Shown here: piece by piece, positions 1 to 6,520 of the stretch | How positions within the stretch are numbered: position 1 is the stretch's first letter | Layout: every line of letters begins with the position of its first letter | Source: BJHL01 sp035299305 | Lineage (GTDB): Bacteria; Planctomycetota; Phycisphaerae; Phycisphaerales; UBA1924 | NCBI GenBank assembly: GCA_035299305.1 | Contig: DATGWV010000365.1 | Coordinates: forward strand, 1-6,520 | Direction: 5' to 3' | DNA: 6,520 nt | Program-made: the position numbers and the translations under genes | Notes under the pieces: generated by a model | The model's input: the letters and a program-made list of their open reading frames with translations, nothing else | The model's database searches: none | What the model was told of the DNA's origin: nothing

Positions 1-4362
<4,362 letters not shown>

Positions 4363-4391
4363 ACCAGTCCTTCCAACCCCACGTCCCACCC

Positions 4392-4426
4392 CACCGACCG
4401 CTCCCCGAGCGGTCGGTGTTTCTTTT
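4392..4426 (+). terminator. Intrinsic terminator of rpoC
   Basis: A perfect 12-bp GC-rich stem has arms CACCGACCGCTC (4392-4403) and GAGCGGTCGGTG (4407-4418) closed by a CCC loop. It is followed at once by TTTCTTTT (4419-4426). It begins 29 nt after the rpoC stop codon, which fits a Rho-independent terminator for the rpoC transcript. The minus strand has no T-run after the hairpin, so it should act only on + transcription. Confidence 0.9.
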
Positions 4427-4454
4427 GCACTACCCCGTGCCACACGTCTCGTGC

Positions 4455-4482
4455 CACCGACCGCTGCTCTGAGCGGTCGGTG
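4455..4482. repeat. Second copy of the rpoC terminator hairpin, no U-tract
   Basis: Arms CACCGACCGCT (4455-4465) and AGCGGTCGGTG (4472-4482) pair perfectly over 11 bp around a 6-nt loop. The stem is the same as in the rpoC terminator 63 nt upstream, but the following bases are CCTCTTCC, not a T-run, and the minus strand has none either. It could be a decayed or back-up terminator, an RNA 3'-end stabiliser, or a dispersed palindromic repeat. Confidence 0.7.
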
Positions 4483-4526
4483 CCTCTTCCAACCTACGTC
4501 ATCACACCCTCACACCTCCCCCGTGC

Positions 4527-4554
4527 CACCGACCGCCGCTCTGAGCGGTCGGTG
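4527..4554. repeat. Third copy of the same hairpin, no U-tract
   Basis: Arms CACCGACCGC (4527-4536) and GCGGTCGGTG (4545-4554) pair over 10 bp around an 8-nt loop. Both flanks resemble those of the second copy: CGTGC comes before, and TTCAACCTAC follows where copy two has TTCCAACCTAC. The copies therefore appear to have arisen by duplication of a unit of about 70 bp, not just a shared stem. An alternative inner pairing (CCGCT with AGCGG, 4536-4548) is possible but shorter. No T-run follows on either strand. Confidence 0.7.
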
Positions 4555-4641
4555 CGTCCTTCAACCTACTTCAGCGCCCACCCATGCCTTGATGCTCTCT
4601 CAAAGTCTCTACCGCATTTGCAAGCAAGTGAAGCCACCAGC

Positions 4642-4666
4642 AAAAAAGCCCCGCCAATCGCGGGGC
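4642..4666 (-). terminator. Intrinsic terminator of the minus-strand secreted-protein genes
   Basis: Read on the minus strand, GCCCCGC (4666-4660), loop GATTG and GCGGGGC (4654-4648) form a 7-bp all-GC stem followed directly by TTTTTT (4647-4642). It lies 44 nt beyond the TGA of the minus-strand gene. This is a textbook Rho-independent terminator, and the orientation is clear because the + strand has no T-run after the hairpin. Confidence 0.9.
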
Positions 4667-4710
4667 CCGTTCCATCCTCACACTGTCACAACGTCACATC
4701 CCGACTGCCT

Positions 4711-6381
4711 TCACGAGCATGTCCCACCCGCCAGCACATTGAAGAAATCAATGACATCCTGATCTTCCGGAAAGACACCGTTGTTGTTGAAGTCGATGTC
4801 GTTGCAGCCCGCACACGTCGCTCCGCCCAAGACGTCAAAGAAATCGATCACGTCCTGATCTTCCGGAAACACCAGATTGTTGTTGAAGTCAATCGAGTCG
4901 CACCACGTCGCATCGAAAACGACAATCGTATCGGTCGTGCGCACCGTCGCCGCGTCCAAGAAATTCACACGTGCCACGATCGCGCCATCATCGCTCATGA
5001 AGCGCTGACCGCTTTCCGGCACACCAACCACGCTGCCTGCGATCTCAAACGATGTAACCGTTCGCGGCCCTTGCCCGGGCACGTTGATCACATCGCCCCT
5101 CATGAGGACCTTCTTCAGTTGACCGGTCGCATCCTCGCGATACACCGCCGATTGGCCGTTGCTCAGCAGCGTCACCACAGCAACGCGTCCATCACGTGTG
5201 ACGGCAAAGCGACTCAGATCGCTCACGGTGACGCCCGCTGGTGCGTCCGGCGCGGGCTCGCCGGTGCGCACAATCAGTCGCGTCCCCGCTGAACTATGCA
5301 CCCACAAGCCGCGATCATTGCTCGAGTTGATTCCGGCGCCGCTGACCAGCGTGCTGAAGACCACCACGCCGTCGGGCGAACTGATCGCGGAAATGCGATC
5401 ATGCGTCAGACTTCCCTTGAACACCGCACCAGGAATCCCGACAGCAGCTGTCCCCGAGATCATGATGTTGCTGAACCCGCTGCTCTCCTGCCAGCGCAAA
5501 AGCGTCCACGTGCCATTTGTCGCACCAGCCCAGAAGATAACCTCGCCGTTGTCATTCACCACGGGCAGGCGGGTCGCCGAAATCGAACCTGCGATGCCCG
5601 GCATCGGTTGAAACTGCGCCGCGATCACTTGCGGCACAGTGCCCACATTCGTCCACAGCACGTCCCGTACCGAGGGATATCCCGTCGCTCGGATCGTCAC
5701 CGCAGTGCGCCCAAAACGATTGATGTCCCCGCCGCTCAGCAGCGAGACCATCGCACCTCCCGTTGGCAGTCCCGCGAGCGGCACGCTTGATACCGCGTAA
5801 GGCGTCGTGGGCATGGTGCTGTCCGCGTAGAGCAGGAACTGGGTCGTGTTCGTGAATGCCGAGTACGCAACCGCAGAAGTCGACGAACTCACACTCATGA
5901 ACCTGGCGGATGTTGCGGTCAGAGACGTACCCGGCGCCGTGTTGCCCGGATGCGCGATCGTGACCAGCTCACCCGAACTCGTTCGCATATAGCACCCAAA
6001 CGTCGTCGAGTCATCAGGCAGCGTCAGTTCGGGGCTGAACAGCACCGAGCCGTCATCGCGCGGGAATCCGAGCCGCACTCCGGTCACCGTCGCATCGCCG
6101 ATGACCAGACCGCGATCATAAATCAGGCGGTTGGTGAAATCGCCCGCCGTGCGAGCCCATACCACGCTTTCGTCGCGCAGCGGGTCGCGACCGCGGATGA
6201 ACCCGCCGAAGCTCACCGTGCCATTCGCGCTGATGTTCGCACCGAAAAAATCCTGCACAGTCACACCCGGCGCAGCGATGCCATACGCGGGTTGTCCCGA
6301 CACGGCGATGACCTGCACCTGCTGCCCGTGAACAAGCGAGCCACAAGAAACCAACGCGATGCCAAAAGGCGCCAAACGCAT
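4711..6381 (-). CDS. Secreted tandem-repeat protein with C-terminal dockerin-like modules
   Basis: The product is 556 aa from the ATG at 6381. I chose that start because AAAGGGG (6393-6387) sits 5 nt before it. An in-frame ATG at 6402 would add seven residues (MRKKGDS), with a weaker GAG-type ribosome site. The N-terminus is a signal peptide: hydrophobic LAPFGIALVSCGSL, then VHG|QQ as a possible signal peptidase I site. Cys13 in LVSC also fits a lipobox. The body (about residues 24-473) has eight diverged units with an (N/D)xxGxVxF-like strand at about residues 53, 111, 168, 224, 279, 338, 398 and 466, several preceded by a GxPxPG-like turn. This resembles planctomycete proteins with NxxGxxAF tandem repeats, possibly a beta-propeller (inference). 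Residues 494-555 are two Cys-bounded, acidic dockerin-like modules. No catalytic motif was seen, and the specific function is unknown. It is probably co-transcribed with the gene upstream. Confidence 0.9.
   Translation of the reverse strand: MRLAPFGIALVSCGSLVHGQQVQVIAVSGQPAYGIAAPGVTVQDFFGANISANGTVSFGGFIRGRDPLRDESVVWARTAGDFTNRLIYDRGLVIGDATVTGVRLGFPRDDGSVLFSPELTLPDDSTTFGCYMRTSSGELVTIAHPGNTAPGTSLTATSARFMSVSSSTSAVAYSAFTNTTQFLLYADSTMPTTPYAVSSVPLAGLPTGGAMVSLLSGGDINRFGRTAVTIRATGYPSVRDVLWTNVGTVPQVIAAQFQPMPGIAGSISATRLPVVNDNGEVIFWAGATNGTWTLLRWQESSGFSNIMISGTAAVGIPGAVFKGSLTHDRISAISSPDGVVVFSTLVSGAGINSSNDRGLWVHSSAGTRLIVRTGEPAPDAPAGVTVSDLSRFAVTRDGRVAVVTLLSNGQSAVYREDATGQLKKVLMRGDVINVPGQGPRTVTSFEIAGSVVGVPESGQRFMSDDGAIVARVNFLDAATVRTTDTIVVFDATWCDSIDFNNNLVFPEDQDVIDFFDVLGGATCAGCNDIDFNNNGVFPEDQDVIDFFNVLAGGTCS
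4717..4806 (-). repeat. C-terminal dockerin-like module, copy 2
   Basis: Thirty codons encode Cys526 to Cys555 of the secreted protein (numbered from the ATG at 6381). The module has the core DFNNNGVFPEDQDVIDFF, then VLAGGTC. Candidate metal ligands are Asp530, Asn532, Asn534, Asp540 and Asp542, placed much as in a dockerin or EF-hand-type calcium loop but with an extra residue before the last Asp. One residue (Ser556) follows before the stop, so the module is truly C-terminal, as expected for a sorting or docking tag. Confidence 0.8.
4813..4902 (-). repeat. C-terminal dockerin-like module, copy 1
   Basis: This encodes Cys494 to Cys523, directly before copy 2 with only Ala-Gly between (Cys-Ala-Gly-Cys). 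The core DFNNNLVFPEDQDVIDFF differs from copy 2 mainly by Leu in place of the loop Gly, so this loop may bind metal less well (inference). The DNA of the two copies is also clearly similar, which indicates internal duplication. Confidence 0.8.
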
Positions 6382-6399
6382 GGAATCCCCTTTCTTCCT
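6382..6399 (-). promoter_or_regulatory. Purine-rich ribosome binding site of the secreted-protein gene
   Basis: The minus strand reads AGGAAGAAAGGGGATTCC just before the ATG at 6381-6379. The AAAGGGG core (6393-6387) ends 5 nt from that ATG, a good Shine-Dalgarno-like distance. This is why the start at 6381 is preferred over the ATG at 6402-6400. No promoter is visible in the short gap to the upstream gene, which supports read-through from that gene. Confidence 0.5.
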
Positions 6400-6405
6400 C
6401 ATCCC

Positions 6406-6520
6406 TTACTCGCAGACGCCGCCGCTCAGCACGAAGAAGAAGTCGATGACATCCTGTTCGCTCGGAAACACGCCGTCATTGTTGAAGTCAATGTCATTGC
6501 ACGTCCCGCAGCCGGCGCCC
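6406..6520 (-). CDS. C-terminal end of a second dockerin-module protein (partial)
   Basis: Only the last 37 codons and the TAA (6408-6406) are in the window; the rest lies beyond the right edge. The readable protein starts GAGCGTCNDIDF, continues NNDGVFPSEQDVIDFFFVLSGG and ends VCE. It matches the two C-terminal modules of the downstream gene in sequence and in Cys-Cys spacing, and its loop (DFNNDG) is closer to a classical calcium loop. The CGTC just before the module mirrors the CAGC joining the two modules downstream, so this protein may also carry more than one module (inference). Its stop is 24 nt from the preferred start of the next gene, so the two probably form an operon. The main function of the protein cannot be seen. 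Confidence 0.85.
   Translation of the reverse strand, partial: GAGCGTCNDIDFNNDGVFPSEQDVIDFFFVLSGGVCE
6412..6501 (-). repeat. Dockerin-like module in the upstream partial gene
   Basis: This 30-codon module runs from Cys to Cys (codons 7 and 36 of the visible fragment). It has the same 29-residue Cys spacing as both modules in the neighbouring gene and the shared core QDVIDFF. It is followed by a single Glu and the stop codon. Confidence 0.8.

Larger units (their letters stand above)
4363..4710. other. Convergent intergenic region with terminators and hairpin repeats
   Basis: This 348-base gap separates rpoC (+) from the secreted-protein gene (-), whose stop codons face each other. It holds the rpoC terminator, two further hairpins with the same stem, and a minus-strand terminator, each listed separately. 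The stretch from about 4573 to 4641 and the stretch from 4667 to 4710 show nothing I recognise. Short open frames on the + strand here run into the antisense of the minus-strand gene and look non-coding. Confidence 0.85.

Noticed and set aside
4392..4554. Short CRISPR array formed by the three palindromic repeats
   Set aside because: There are only three units, the loops differ in length, the intervening sequences resemble each other, and no cas gene is present. The first copy is clearly a terminator.
4480..5292. Plus-strand open frame of 270 codons over the minus-strand gene
   Set aside because: It is antisense to the secreted-protein gene, starts inside the second hairpin, and its translation has no recognisable domain or sensible composition. 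The minus frame has a signal peptide, repeats and a terminator.

Overview
The window looks like chromosomal DNA from a high-GC planctomycete, most likely of the Phycisphaerae. Two things point there. The RpoC N-terminus (RINDYGSV..., then KYRGTKYKG and DRCGVKVTHSRVRRKRMGH) reads like planctomycete RpoC. The minus-strand proteins end in a module of the type DFNN(N/D)GVFPxxQDVIDFF...GGxC, which I associate with secreted proteins of that class. The lineage call comes from remembered family patterns, not from a search.

Layout: positions 1-4362 (+) hold rpoC, the beta' subunit of RNA polymerase, complete except for a few N-terminal residues off the left edge. Positions 4363-4710 are a convergent intergenic region. 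It has a strong intrinsic terminator for rpoC, two more hairpins with the same stem and no U-tract, and an intrinsic terminator for the opposite strand. Positions 4711-6381 (-) encode a secreted repeat protein with about eight units of roughly 57 residues followed by two C-terminal dockerin-like modules. Positions 6406-6520 (-) are the last 37 codons of another gene, easily missed because it is cut by the window edge; it ends in the same module.

The two minus-strand genes are only 24 nt apart (3 nt if the earlier ATG is used), so they are probably co-transcribed and end at the terminator at 4642-4666. They look like extracytoplasmic proteins sharing a C-terminal sorting or anchoring module. 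They have no evident functional link to rpoC and simply converge on it.

The most notable observations are: (1) RpoC keeps all four ligands of the N-terminal zinc site but has lost three of the four expected cysteines of the second zinc site, in an otherwise canonical and uninterrupted frame; (2) a short array of three identical-stem hairpins lies downstream of rpoC; (3) three dockerin-like modules in two adjacent genes share exactly the same Cys-Cys spacing. I found no clear evidence of an unknown defence, mobile or RNA-based system here.
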